Below, one piece after another: positions 41,459 through 49,285 of a stretch of DNA of 64,000 nucleotides (position 1 is its first letter; each line of letters begins with the position of its first letter). The stretch comes from Comamonas resistens (lineage in GTDB: Bacteria > Pseudomonadota > Gammaproteobacteria > Burkholderiales > Burkholderiaceae_C). The translations under genes and the position numbers were made by a program. The notes below the pieces were generated by a model, which was not told the origin of the DNA, ran no database searches, and saw only the letters and a program-made list of their open reading frames with translations. The DNA is taken from contig NZ_CP125947.1 in assembly GCF_030064165.1 (NCBI RefSeq), positions 2,480,001-2,544,000 of the forward strand. The letters are read 5' to 3'.

Positions 41459-43351
41459 ATGAGTGAGCATTTCGCAGAGTTTTACCAGCGTTCCATTGAT
41501 GACCGCGACGGTTTCTGGGCAGAACAGGCAGAGTTGATTGACTGGCAGCAAAAGCCTTCGCAGATCTGTGATTACAGCCATCCGCCGTTTGCCCGCTGGT
41601 TTGTGGGAGGCGTCACCAACTTGTGCCACAACGCGGTGGACCGCCATCTGGCCACGCGCAGTGATCAGAATGCGCTGATAGCGGTTTCGACCGAGACCAA
41701 TACCGAAAAAACCTACACCTACAAGGAGCTGCACACAGAGGTCAGCCGCATGGCGGCTGTGCTGCAGGCACTGGGTGTGGAAAAAGGTGACCGGGTGCAG
41801 ATCTATATGCCCATGATTGCCGAGGCCTGCTTTGCCATGCTGGCCTGTGTGCGTCTGGGGGCGATTCACACGGTCGTGTTTGGCGGCTTTGCCTCAGGTG
41901 CGCTGGCATCGCGTATCGATGATGCCCAGCCCAAGGTGATCATCAGTGCGGATGCGGGCTCGCGCGGCGGTCGTGTCGTGGCTTACAAACCCCTGCTGGA
42001 CGAGGCTTTGAAGCAGTCCACTCACCAGCCTGCCGCGGTACTGATGGTCAATCGTGGTCTGGCCGAGATGCCCATGAGCGCCGGGCGCGACCATGACTGG
42101 GCGGCACTGCGTGCGCAGCATCTGGATGCCCAGGTCGAATGCGTGTGGGTGGAATCCACGCATCCCAGCTACATCCTCTATACCAGCGGCACCACGGGCA
42201 AGCCCAAGGGCGTACAGCGCGACACCGGCGGCTACACGGTCGCGCTGGCTGCCAGCATGCCCCATATCTTCGATGCTCAGGCGGGCCAGACCTTTTTCTG
42301 CACCAGCGATATCGGCTGGGTCGTGGGCCATAGCTACATCATCTATGCCCCGTTGATCGCCGGCATGGCCACCGTGATGTACGAAGGCCTGCCGATAAGG
42401 CCCGATGCGGGCATCTGGTGGAGTCTGGTCGAGAAGTACAAGGTCACCCATATGTTCTCGGCGCCCACGGCAATCCGTGTGCTCAAGAAGCATGAGGCCG
42501 AGCATCTGACACGCTACGACATCTCGAGCCTCAAGGCTTTGTGGCTGGCCGGCGAGCCGCTTGATGAACCCACGGCAGCCTGGATCAGCGCCGCGATCAA
42601 GAAGCCCATTGTCGACAACTACTGGCAGACCGAAACAGGCTGGCCCATCATGACGCTGTGCAATGGCGTGGAGCCTCAGTCCACCCGCTTCGGCAGCCCC
42701 GGCAAGGCCGTTTATGGCTATAACGTCAAGCTCATCGACGATGCCACAGGCCAGGAGTTGACCGAACCCAACCAGAAAGGCGTGCTGGCCATGGAAGGCC
42801 CGCTGCCGCCGGGCTGCATGCAAACCGTCTGGCGCGATGACCAGCGCTTCATCAATACCTATTGGAAGAGCATTCCCGGGCGCTTGGTTTACAGCACTTT
42901 TGATTGGGGCATTCGCGATGCCGACGGTTACTATTTCATCCTGGGTCGAACCGACGATGTGATCAACGTGGCCGGGCACCGCCTGGGCACCCGCGAGATC
43001 GAGGAAGTGATTTCCTCGCATGCCCAGGTTGCCGAGGTGGCGGTCGTGGGCGTGGCCGACAGCCTCAAGGGACAGGTTGCGCTGGCTTTCGCCGTGGTGC
43101 GTGATGCGAATGTGGTGGCGGATGAGGCAAGCTGCAAAAACCTGGAGGCCGATGTGATGAAGCTGGTGGACTCGGCATTGGGCGCTGTCGCCCGTCCCCA
43201 ACGCGTTTTGTTTGTCACCGCATTGCCCAAGACGCGCAGCGGCAAATTGCTGCGGCGCGCGTTGCAGGCGGTGGCAGAAGGTCGTGACCCCGGTGATCTG
43301 AGCACCATGGAAGATCCCGCGGCTTTGGCTCAGGTGCAGTCGAGGCTCTGA
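41459..43351 (+). CDS. prpE: Propionate-CoA ligase
   Basis: A 630-residue acyl-adenylate-forming enzyme that converts propionate to propionyl-CoA, feeding the methylcitrate cycle. Start 41459 is preferred: AAGGAG at 41445-41450 gives 8-base spacing. The resulting length matches the roughly 628 residues of enteric PrpE, whereas ATG 41408 would add 17 residues. PrpE-specific landmarks are MSEHFAEFYQRSIDDRDGFW, PPFARWFVGGVTNLCHNAVD and ILYTSGTTGKPKGVQRDTGG, with the P-loop from about residue 242. NYWQTETGWPIMTL and LPPGCMQTVWRDDQRFINTY are further landmarks. The regulatory lysine is Lys596 in KTRSGKLLRR, the acylation site in PrpE. No other prp gene lies beside it. Confidence 0.95.
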   Translation: MSEHFAEFYQRSIDDRDGFWAEQAELIDWQQKPSQICDYSHPPFARWFVGGVTNLCHNAVDRHLATRSDQNALIAVSTETNTEKTYTYKELHTEVSRMAAVLQALGVEKGDRVQIYMPMIAEACFAMLACVRLGAIHTVVFGGFASGALASRIDDAQPKVIISADAGSRGGRVVAYKPLLDEALKQSTHQPAAVLMVNRGLAEMPMSAGRDHDWAALRAQHLDAQVECVWVESTHPSYILYTSGTTGKPKGVQRDTGGYTVALAASMPHIFDAQAGQTFFCTSDIGWVVGHSYIIYAPLIAGMATVMYEGLPIRPDAGIWWSLVEKYKVTHMFSAPTAIRVLKKHEAEHLTRYDISSLKALWLAGEPLDEPTAAWISAAIKKPIVDNYWQTETGWPIMTLCNGVEPQSTRFGSPGKAVYGYNVKLIDDATGQELTEPNQKGVLAMEGPLPPGCMQTVWRDDQRFINTYWKSIPGRLVYSTFDWGIRDADGYYFILGRTDDVINVAGHRLGTREIEEVISSHAQVAEVAVVGVADSLKGQVALAFAVVRDANVVADEASCKNLEADVMKLVDSALGAVARPQRVLFVTALPKTRSGKLLRRALQAVAEGRDPGDLSTMEDPAALAQVQSRL

Positions 43352-43391
43352 TCCGAGGCTCAATCCCGGGTGGTTTCAGACGCCCGTGATT

Positions 43392-43428
43392 GCAAGGCCC
43401 GCGTGCGCAAGCTGCGGGCCTTGCTGTT
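43392..43428 (+). terminator. Hairpin terminator after prpE
   Basis: GCAAGGCCCGC/GCGGGCCTTGC, an 11-bp stem (43392-43402 with 43414-43424), is followed by TGTTTA, a weak T tail. Confidence 0.65.
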
Positions 43429-43497
43429 TACAACCTAGAATCGAGAGATTGCGTTGTGCTGGCTGCGCCCAGTGCTATGGGATTGAAAACTTCATAC

Positions 43498-43605
43498 GAC
43501 TTACGCAAATCAGGTTCAGCCAAGACGTTTGCCCTATGGGAATACCTCTTGTGCATCCGCTCCGGCGGCCCGGCGCTCCGGCGGCCCGGCTTGTTTGCGT
43601 AAGTC
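43498..43605. mobile_element. MITE-like element, copy 3
   Basis: The termini GACTTACGCAAA and TTTGCGTAAGTC are perfect 12-bp inverted repeats. The interior is inverted relative to copies 1 and 2 (CAGGTTCAGCCAAGACGTTT through GCCCGGCTTG). It ends 19 nt before the GTG start of the phosphomannomutase gene. Confidence 0.8.
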
Positions 43606-43624
43606 CTGCTTCAGAAAGACCGTT

Positions 43625-45013
43625 GTGCAAGTTGCTTCTTCCATCTTCAAAGCCTATGACATTCGCGGCATTGTTCCGTCCACGCTGACCGACGAAGTCG
43701 CCCGCGGCATAGGTCGAGCCTTTGGCATGGCCGCGCTGGCGGCTGGCGAAAAAACGGTGGCCGTGGGTCGTGATGGCCGTCTGTCCGGCCCCTCGCTGTC
43801 CGGTGCTTTGATGCAGGGCCTGACCGATGTGGGTGTGAACGTGATCGACATCGGCATGGCCACCACGCCCATGCTGTATTTCGCGGCCGCCACGCTGTGC
43901 ACCAGCGGCATTCAGGTCACGGGCAGCCACAACCCCAAGGATTACAACGGCTTCAAGATGGTGTTGGCCGGCCGTGCCATTTATGGCGATGAGATCCAGG
44001 CTCTGCGTGTGCGCATGGAGAACGAGGACTGGAGCATCACCGGCGCAGGCAAGATCAGCCAGGCTGATGTGCTGGCCGACTACACGGCACGCATCGTCGG
44101 TGACGTGAAGCTCGCCCGCCCCATGAAGATCGTGGTGGACTGCGGCAATGGCGTGGCCGGTGCTTCGGCCCCCGGCATCTTCCGCCAACTGGGCTGCGAG
44201 GTGATCGAGCTGTTCTCGGAAGTCGATGGCAACTTCCCCAACCACCATCCCGACCCCAGCAAGCCCGAGAACCTGCGTGATGTGATTCATGCGCTGCAGA
44301 CCACGGACGCCGAGCTGGGCCTGGCTTTCGATGGTGACGGCGACCGCCTGGGCATTGTGACCAAGGACGGCCAGAACATCTTCCCCGACCGTCAGATGAT
44401 GTTGTTTGCCAGGGACGTGCTGTCGCGCGTGCCCGGTGGCTCCATCGTGTTCGACGTCAAATGCACCCAGCGTCTGGCGCCCGAGATCGAGGCCGCCGGC
44501 GGCAAGCCCGTGATGTTCAAGACCGGCCACTCCCTGGTCAAGGCTCGCATGAAGGAGCTGGGCGCACCGCTGGGCGGCGAGATGAGCGGCCATATCTTCT
44601 TCAAGGAGCGCTGGTTCGGCTTTGATGACGGCACCTATGCCGGCTGCCGCCTGCTGGAAATCGTCAGCCGTGAGGCCGACCCCAGCGCCGTGCTCAACGC
44701 CTTGCCGACCAGCTTTTCCACGCCCGAACTCAATGTGGCCTGCGCCGAAGGCGAACCCCACCGCCTGGCAGCCGAGCTGCAGGCACTGGCCGCGACCGAG
44801 TTTGCCGCCCCTGCCCAGGTCAGCACGATTGATGGCCTGCGCGTGGACTGGGCCGACGGCTTTGGCCTGATTCGCGCCAGCAACACCACGCCCGTGCTGG
44901 TGCTACGGTTCGAAGGCCATAGCCAGGAGGCACTGCACCGTATCGAGGCGCAGATGCTGGCTCTGCTCAAGCGCGTCAAGCCTGATGCGCAGGTTGGTGC
45001 CGCTGCACACTGA
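43625..45013 (+). CDS. Phosphomannomutase/phosphoglucomutase
   Basis: A 462-residue alpha-D-phosphohexomutase (ManB/AlgC type) that interconverts hexose 6- and 1-phosphates for lipopolysaccharide and exopolysaccharide synthesis. The phosphoserine loop is VTGSHNPKDYNGFK with Ser101. Mg binding is FDGDGDRLG (about 237-241). The sugar-binding loop is GGEMSGHIFFKERWFGFDDG and the phosphate-binding loop LIRASNTTPVLVLRFEG. The start is GTG at 43625 (MQVASSIFKAYDIRG); longer in-frame starts lie within the MITE-like element and are rejected. waaA follows by about 25 bp and may be co-transcribed. Confidence 0.93.
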   Translation: MQVASSIFKAYDIRGIVPSTLTDEVARGIGRAFGMAALAAGEKTVAVGRDGRLSGPSLSGALMQGLTDVGVNVIDIGMATTPMLYFAAATLCTSGIQVTGSHNPKDYNGFKMVLAGRAIYGDEIQALRVRMENEDWSITGAGKISQADVLADYTARIVGDVKLARPMKIVVDCGNGVAGASAPGIFRQLGCEVIELFSEVDGNFPNHHPDPSKPENLRDVIHALQTTDAELGLAFDGDGDRLGIVTKDGQNIFPDRQMMLFARDVLSRVPGGSIVFDVKCTQRLAPEIEAAGGKPVMFKTGHSLVKARMKELGAPLGGEMSGHIFFKERWFGFDDGTYAGCRLLEIVSREADPSAVLNALPTSFSTPELNVACAEGEPHRLAAELQALAATEFAAPAQVSTIDGLRVDWADGFGLIRASNTTPVLVLRFEGHSQEALHRIEAQMLALLKRVKPDAQVGAAAH

Positions 45014-45037
45014 TCTTCGTCAGCAGCGACCGCACCC

Positions 45038-46390
45038 ATGGGCAAGAAAGCTCCGATGACCTTGGCCCGTGGGCTGTTCAGCCTGCTGGCATGGGCGGCC
45101 CAACCTTTGCTGCGCCGCAAGCTGCGCAAGCGGGCCGTGGCGGAACCCGGTTACGCAGTGGCGGTGCCGGAGCGTTTTGGCCATTACACGCCGGCAGATC
45201 TGGGACAGGACGGGCGCGGCCAATGGGTCTGGATTCATTCCGTGTCTCTGGGCGAGACTCGGGCAGCGGCGATTCTGATTCAGGCGCTGCGCGAGCGCCT
45301 GCCCGCCATGCGTTTGCTGCTGACGCACAGCACGGCCACCGGCCGGGAAGAGGGGGGCAAGCTGCTGCGGACCGGCGATGTACAGGTCTGGCTGCCCTGG
45401 GACACCTTGGCTGCAACCAGGCGCTTTATCGAGCAGTTCCGCCCGGCCGTGGGCGTGCTCATGGAAACCGAGATCTGGCCCAATCTGATTGCCGGCTGTG
45501 CCAACGCCGGGATTCCACTGACTTTGGCCAATGCGCGGCTCAATGAAAAATCCGAGGCGGGTGCTCTGAAGATGGGGCTGATTTCAAAGCCAGCCTATGC
45601 GGCACTGGCCGCCGTCTGGGCGCAGTCCGAAGACGATGCGCGCCGTTTGCGCAATGTGGGGGCCAAAGTCAGCGCGGTGCTGGGCAATCTCAAGTTCGAT
45701 GCACAGCCTGACGAGCAACTGATGAGCCGGGCGGCAAATTGGCGGCATGGATTGCGGTTGGCGCACCAAAAGCCCGTCGTTCTGTTTGCCAGCAGCCGCG
45801 AAGGCGAAGAGCTGCTGCTGCTGGAGCAATTGCAAAAGCAGCCGGATCTGGCCGGCGCCGTGCAATGGCTGATCGTGCCGCGCCATCCCCAGCGTTTTGA
45901 TGCGGTGGCTCAGCTGATTGCCGATGCCGGGTTCGGCGTCTCCAGGCGCAGCCAGTGGGGTCATGCGGCCGATGCCGGGGATGCACCGCCGTTGCAGGAT
46001 GGCAGCCTCTGGCTCGGCGATTCGCTGGGCGAGATGCCGCTTTATTACGGCTTGTCTCATCTGGCGCTGATGGGCGGCAGCTTTGAACCCCTGGGCGGGC
46101 AGAACCTGATCGAGGCCCTGGCTTGCGGTACGCCCGTGATTCTGGGGCCGCATACCTTCAATTTCAGCCAGGCCTCCGATCTGGCCGTGCAGGCAGGGGC
46201 TGCTTTTCGCTGCAGCGATATGGCGCAGGCCATGCAGCGTGCCGTTGCTCTGGTGCAGGATTTGCCGGCCTTGGCAGAGGCCGAAGAGCAGGCAAGACAC
46301 TTCATGCTCCAGCACCGCGGGGCGGCAGCCGCCACGGCGGATGCCATTGTGAAGCTCATACGAGCGGGCCGGAACGGAAATTACTCCTGA
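45038..46390 (+). CDS. waaA: 3-deoxy-D-manno-octulosonic acid (Kdo) transferase
   Basis: A 450-residue GT-B glycosyltransferase that adds Kdo to lipid IVA at the inner-membrane cytosolic face, the first inner-core step of LPS. The basic N-terminus PLLRRKLRKRAV is preceded by the membrane-associating helix LARGLFSLLAWAAQ. Diagnostic motifs are WIHSVSLGETRAAAILIQAL with the catalytic Glu, LLTHSTATGREEG, GVLMETEIWPNLIAGC, LGNLKFDAQPDE and MGGSFEPLGGQNLIEALACG. PVILGPHTFNFSQASDLAV follows. The length is slightly above E. coli WaaA (425). ATG at 45056 is an alternative start. Confidence 0.95.
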   Translation: MGKKAPMTLARGLFSLLAWAAQPLLRRKLRKRAVAEPGYAVAVPERFGHYTPADLGQDGRGQWVWIHSVSLGETRAAAILIQALRERLPAMRLLLTHSTATGREEGGKLLRTGDVQVWLPWDTLAATRRFIEQFRPAVGVLMETEIWPNLIAGCANAGIPLTLANARLNEKSEAGALKMGLISKPAYAALAAVWAQSEDDARRLRNVGAKVSAVLGNLKFDAQPDEQLMSRAANWRHGLRLAHQKPVVLFASSREGEELLLLEQLQKQPDLAGAVQWLIVPRHPQRFDAVAQLIADAGFGVSRRSQWGHAADAGDAPPLQDGSLWLGDSLGEMPLYYGLSHLALMGGSFEPLGGQNLIEALACGTPVILGPHTFNFSQASDLAVQAGAAFRCSDMAQAMQRAVALVQDLPALAEAEEQARHFMLQHRGAAAATADAIVKLIRAGRNGNYS

Positions 46391-46504
46391 AATCAGAGCG
46401 GCTCGCGCTGTCTGTGTTTGCGATTTGGATGTATTTCAAGCGGAAGCTGCAAAGGGACATGCGTCAGAAGCTATGAAATCCGCAGCAATGCAGCCAGGCT
46501 GAGG

Positions 46505-47980
46505 TCAGCGTTTTGTGGTGCGCGGCTCGACCGCCTTGCGGGTTGCTGGCTTGACGGCGGTCTCGGCTGCAGCAGGGCGTTGCATCGCTGCCGGTGCCTG
46601 CGTCACCAGCGTCAGGCTGTCGATGCTGCGCAAATCGTCGTCGCTGAGTACACCTGCAGCCTGCCGGAGTTTGAGCTGGCCCAGCAGCACCTGATAGCGG
46701 GCATTGGCCAGGTCTCGCTCGGTCTGGTAGACCTGACTCTGGGCATTGAGCACATCGATGTTGATGCGCACGCCTACGTCGTAGCCCATTTTGTTGGCTT
46801 CGAGCGCGCTCTGGCTGGAGGCCAGGGCGGCTTCCAGGGCTTTGACCTGGGCCTGACCTGACTGCACGCCCAGAAAGGCCGTGCGCGTGGATTGCTCCAC
46901 ATTGCGGCGCGCATCATCGAGCTGGGCGCGGGCTTTTTCTTCCAGCGCCACGGTTTCCTTGACGCGGTTCTGCACGGCAAAGCCGGCGAACAGCGGCATG
47001 TTCATGACGACGCCGATCTGGGCCGCGTTGGTGCGATAGCTCAGGGGGATGGAGGGCGTCATCGAACCATTGGGATAGCGGTTGACGACATAGCCTGCCT
47101 GCAGGTCGACCGTGGGTTTGTGACCGGCCTCGGCTTTGCGGGTTTCCAGTTTGGCAATATCCAGGGCCAGTTGGGCCTGCCGCAGCTGCGGCTGGCTGGC
47201 CAGCGCTGTGTCGACCCAGGCCTGCATATTGTCGGGCTCCACCTTGGGCAGGGTCATGGGCGCGACCAGTGGCGTGGGCTGTATGCCCACGCGGCCCACC
47301 AGTTGGTCCAGTGCCACACGTTTGACCTGCAGGTCGTTCTGCGCAGCAATTTCCTGTGCGGTGACCAGATCGAAGCGGGACTGGGCTTCGCGCGAATCGG
47401 TGATGGTGGCCGTGCCGACTTCGAAATTGCGCTTGGCCATTTCCAGCTGGGTGCTGATGGCCTGTTTTTGCGCCTGGGCAACCTGCACGCTGTCCTGTGC
47501 GGCAAGCACATCGAAATAGGCCTGGGAGACACGTACGATCAGGTTTTGTGCCGAAGCATCAAGCTGGGCCTGGGCCACGTCCACGCCGCGTTGGCCCTGT
47601 TCGTAAGCGATCTTGTTGGCCGGGCGGTACAGCGGCTGCTGGGCGCTGACTTGTACGTTCTGCTGCGTATTGTTGAAGCTGCTGGCCATGCCGGGTACGG
47701 CCACGGAGGTATGGACGTCGACATGGGTGCGATTGGCACCGGCAGACAGGCCGACACTGGGCAGCAGGCCGGACAGCGCCTGGTCCGCACGGCTGGCGGC
47801 GGCGCGGGCGTCGGCTTGCTGAGCCTGCCAGGTGGCGTCATAGCCGCGCGCCTGCTGAACCAGCTCGGACAAGGTCTGGGCCTGAACCAGACTGGCAGCC
47901 CCTCCAAGCAAGACGCCCATGGAAATCGCGGCAAGCGCGTGAGGAGGGACAATTTGCAGAGGCCGGGGCAGCTGGTTCAT
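46505..47980 (-). CDS. tolC: TolC-family outer-membrane channel protein
   Basis: A 491-residue outer-membrane efflux or type I secretion channel. The signal peptide has hydrophobic core ALAAISMGVLLGGAASLVQA. The mature protein shows the internal structural duplication of TolC: LSELVQQARGYDATWQAQQA in the first half and SQPQLRQAQLALDIAKLETR in the second. It has long coiled-coil helices (QAQKQAISTQLEMAKRNFEV, then GTATITDSREAQSRFDLVTA). The C-terminal tail (PAAMQRPAAAETAVKPATR) is Ala/Pro/Lys-rich. The ATG at 47980 is used; the extension to 48106 runs into a MITE-like element. It may be the exit duct for the RND pump encoded just upstream, though separated by the rhodanese and pcm genes. Confidence 0.92.
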   Translation of the reverse strand: MNQLPRPLQIVPPHALAAISMGVLLGGAASLVQAQTLSELVQQARGYDATWQAQQADARAAASRADQALSGLLPSVGLSAGANRTHVDVHTSVAVPGMASSFNNTQQNVQVSAQQPLYRPANKIAYEQGQRGVDVAQAQLDASAQNLIVRVSQAYFDVLAAQDSVQVAQAQKQAISTQLEMAKRNFEVGTATITDSREAQSRFDLVTAQEIAAQNDLQVKRVALDQLVGRVGIQPTPLVAPMTLPKVEPDNMQAWVDTALASQPQLRQAQLALDIAKLETRKAEAGHKPTVDLQAGYVVNRYPNGSMTPSIPLSYRTNAAQIGVVMNMPLFAGFAVQNRVKETVALEEKARAQLDDARRNVEQSTRTAFLGVQSGQAQVKALEAALASSQSALEANKMGYDVGVRINIDVLNAQSQVYQTERDLANARYQVLLGQLKLRQAAGVLSDDDLRSIDSLTLVTQAPAAMQRPAAAETAVKPATRKAVEPRTTKR

Positions 47981-48033
47981 AGGTGTCGGGCTAAGGCAGT
48001 CTCGGGCAGATGAAGGGCACTGGAAATTCTCAG

Positions 48034-48109
48034 GACTTGCGCAGACAAGGATGTGCCAAGACGGCTTCCTTAAGGCAAAGCGCTGGCATGGGCCTGATTT
48101 GCGCAAGTC
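48034..48109. mobile_element. MITE-like element, copy 4 (short form)
   Basis: GACTTGCGCAGA at one end and TTTGCGCAAGTC at the other, one mismatch in 12. The 76-bp form lacks the GGGCCGCC block of copies 1-3. It lies between tolC and the rhodanese gene, 5 bp past the rhodanese stop. Confidence 0.7.
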
Positions 48110-48114
48110 TTGTT

Positions 48115-48462
48115 CTAGTAGCGGGGCACGCTGGGATCGGCACTCAGCGACCAGGCGTCGATACCGCCGGTGATATTGCTGACATCTTCAAAGCCGTGGT
48201 TGAGCAAAAAGGCGGCCACGCTCATGCTGCGGGCGCCATGGTGGCACAGGCATGCGACGGGATGGTCTGGATCCAGTTCCTGCAGGCGGCCGGGAATTTC
48301 GTGCATGGGAATGCAGCGCAGCTCAAAGCCTTCGCCGGGCTGAATGCTGGACTGGGCGATCTCCCAGGGTTCACGTACATCGAGCACCACCGGTGCGACG
48401 CCCTTGGCGGTGTATGGGGCAAGCCACTGCTGGAACTGTGCGGGCAAGACCTGGGTCAACAT
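48115..48462 (-). CDS. Rhodanese-like sulfurtransferase
   Basis: A 115-residue single-domain rhodanese. The CDC25-like N-terminal segment is VLDVREPWEIAQSSIQ. The catalytic loop is CLCHHGARSMSVA, in which the second Cys and Arg define the CxxxxR active site. GFEDVSNITGGIDAWSLSAD is the usual end. It would transfer sulfane sulfur or bind arsenate/sulfur groups; the physiological acceptor is unknown. It lies between pcm and tolC on the same strand. Confidence 0.92.
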   Translation of the reverse strand: MLTQVLPAQFQQWLAPYTAKGVAPVVLDVREPWEIAQSSIQPGEGFELRCIPMHEIPGRLQELDPDHPVACLCHHGARSMSVAAFLLNHGFEDVSNITGGIDAWSLSADPSVPRY

Positions 48463-48513
48463 AGAAAATCCTTGGAGGCTGGGCGGAAGAGGGCGCCAGC
48501 CATGTACCGAACA

Positions 48514-48545
48514 GAAAGCCCTGCGGGTTTGAGCCGGCAGGGCTT
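48514..48545 (-). terminator. Hairpin between pcm and the rhodanese gene
   Basis: AAGCCCTGC/GCAGGGCTT stem (48516-48524 with 48537-48545), 8 bp past the pcm stop. On the minus strand the stem is followed by TCTGTTC, so it is only a weak terminator. Confidence 0.5.
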
Positions 48546-48552
48546 GGCAGCG

Positions 48553-49263
48553 TTAGAACGAGAAGCGCGAAGGCTCTTCAAACCCCACAAGGCGCGAGGC
48601 GGCGATATCCCAGGGCTTCTTGACTTCGAAGCTGTTGCCGTTCTTGGTCACCAGGGTGAAGCGCATGACGGGCATATGGCCGACGATGGCGGCTATGCGG
48701 CCACCTTCGTTGAGCTGCGCGTACAGGGCTTCGGGGATCTCAGCGACGGAGCCACTGAGCACGATCACATCGAAAGTGCCTTGGGCCAGGGAAGCTGTGG
48801 CGCCATTGGCCAGCTTGACTTCCACATTCTTGACGCCGGCGCTCAGCAGGTTCTCGCGGGCCATTTCGGCCAGCTCGGGGTCGATCTCCATGGTCACGAC
48901 TTCCTTGGCCTGGGCGGCCAGCAGCGCGGCCATGTAGCCGGAGCCGGAACCGATTTCCAGCACGCGGTCGGAAGGCTTGAGCTGAACATCCTGCAGCATG
49001 CGAGCCTCGATCTTGGGAGCCAGCATGTGCCAGCCTTGCTTGGCGGCTTCTTCGGCAGTGCCCTTCAGCGGGATTTCCAGGTCCATATAGGCCATGGACT
49101 GGTACTCGGGCGGCACGAAGTCTTCACGGTGAATCTGGCCCATCAGCTCCAGCACACTCTCGTCCAGCACGTTCCAGGGGCGCACCTGCTGTTCGATCAT
49201 GTTGAAACGAGCCTGCGCGTGCACGTCGCGCGGGTCCACTTGGGCGTTCATTGGCAGGGCCAT
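48553..49263 (-). CDS. pcm: Protein-L-isoaspartate O-methyltransferase family protein
   Basis: A 236-residue SAM-dependent methyltransferase related to Pcm, which repairs isoaspartyl residues. The N-terminal Pcm motif is ARFNMIEQQVRPWNVLDESV. The SAM-binding motif I is VLEIGSGSGYMAALLAAQAK, followed by VTMEIDPELAEMAREN and the post-I region FDVIVLSGSVAEIPEALYAQ, where classical Pcm has GA at the Ser-Gly position. FEEPSRFSF ends the protein. The divergent post-I segment places it in the Pcm-like branch common in beta-proteobacteria, so the true substrate may differ. ATG at 49263. Confidence 0.88.
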   Translation of the reverse strand: MALPMNAQVDPRDVHAQARFNMIEQQVRPWNVLDESVLELMGQIHREDFVPPEYQSMAYMDLEIPLKGTAEEAAKQGWHMLAPKIEARMLQDVQLKPSDRVLEIGSGSGYMAALLAAQAKEVVTMEIDPELAEMARENLLSAGVKNVEVKLANGATASLAQGTFDVIVLSGSVAEIPEALYAQLNEGGRIAAIVGHMPVMRFTLVTKNGNSFEVKKPWDIAASRLVGFEEPSRFSF

Positions 49264-49285
49264 GGTATCTCCGGGAAAAGACTTA

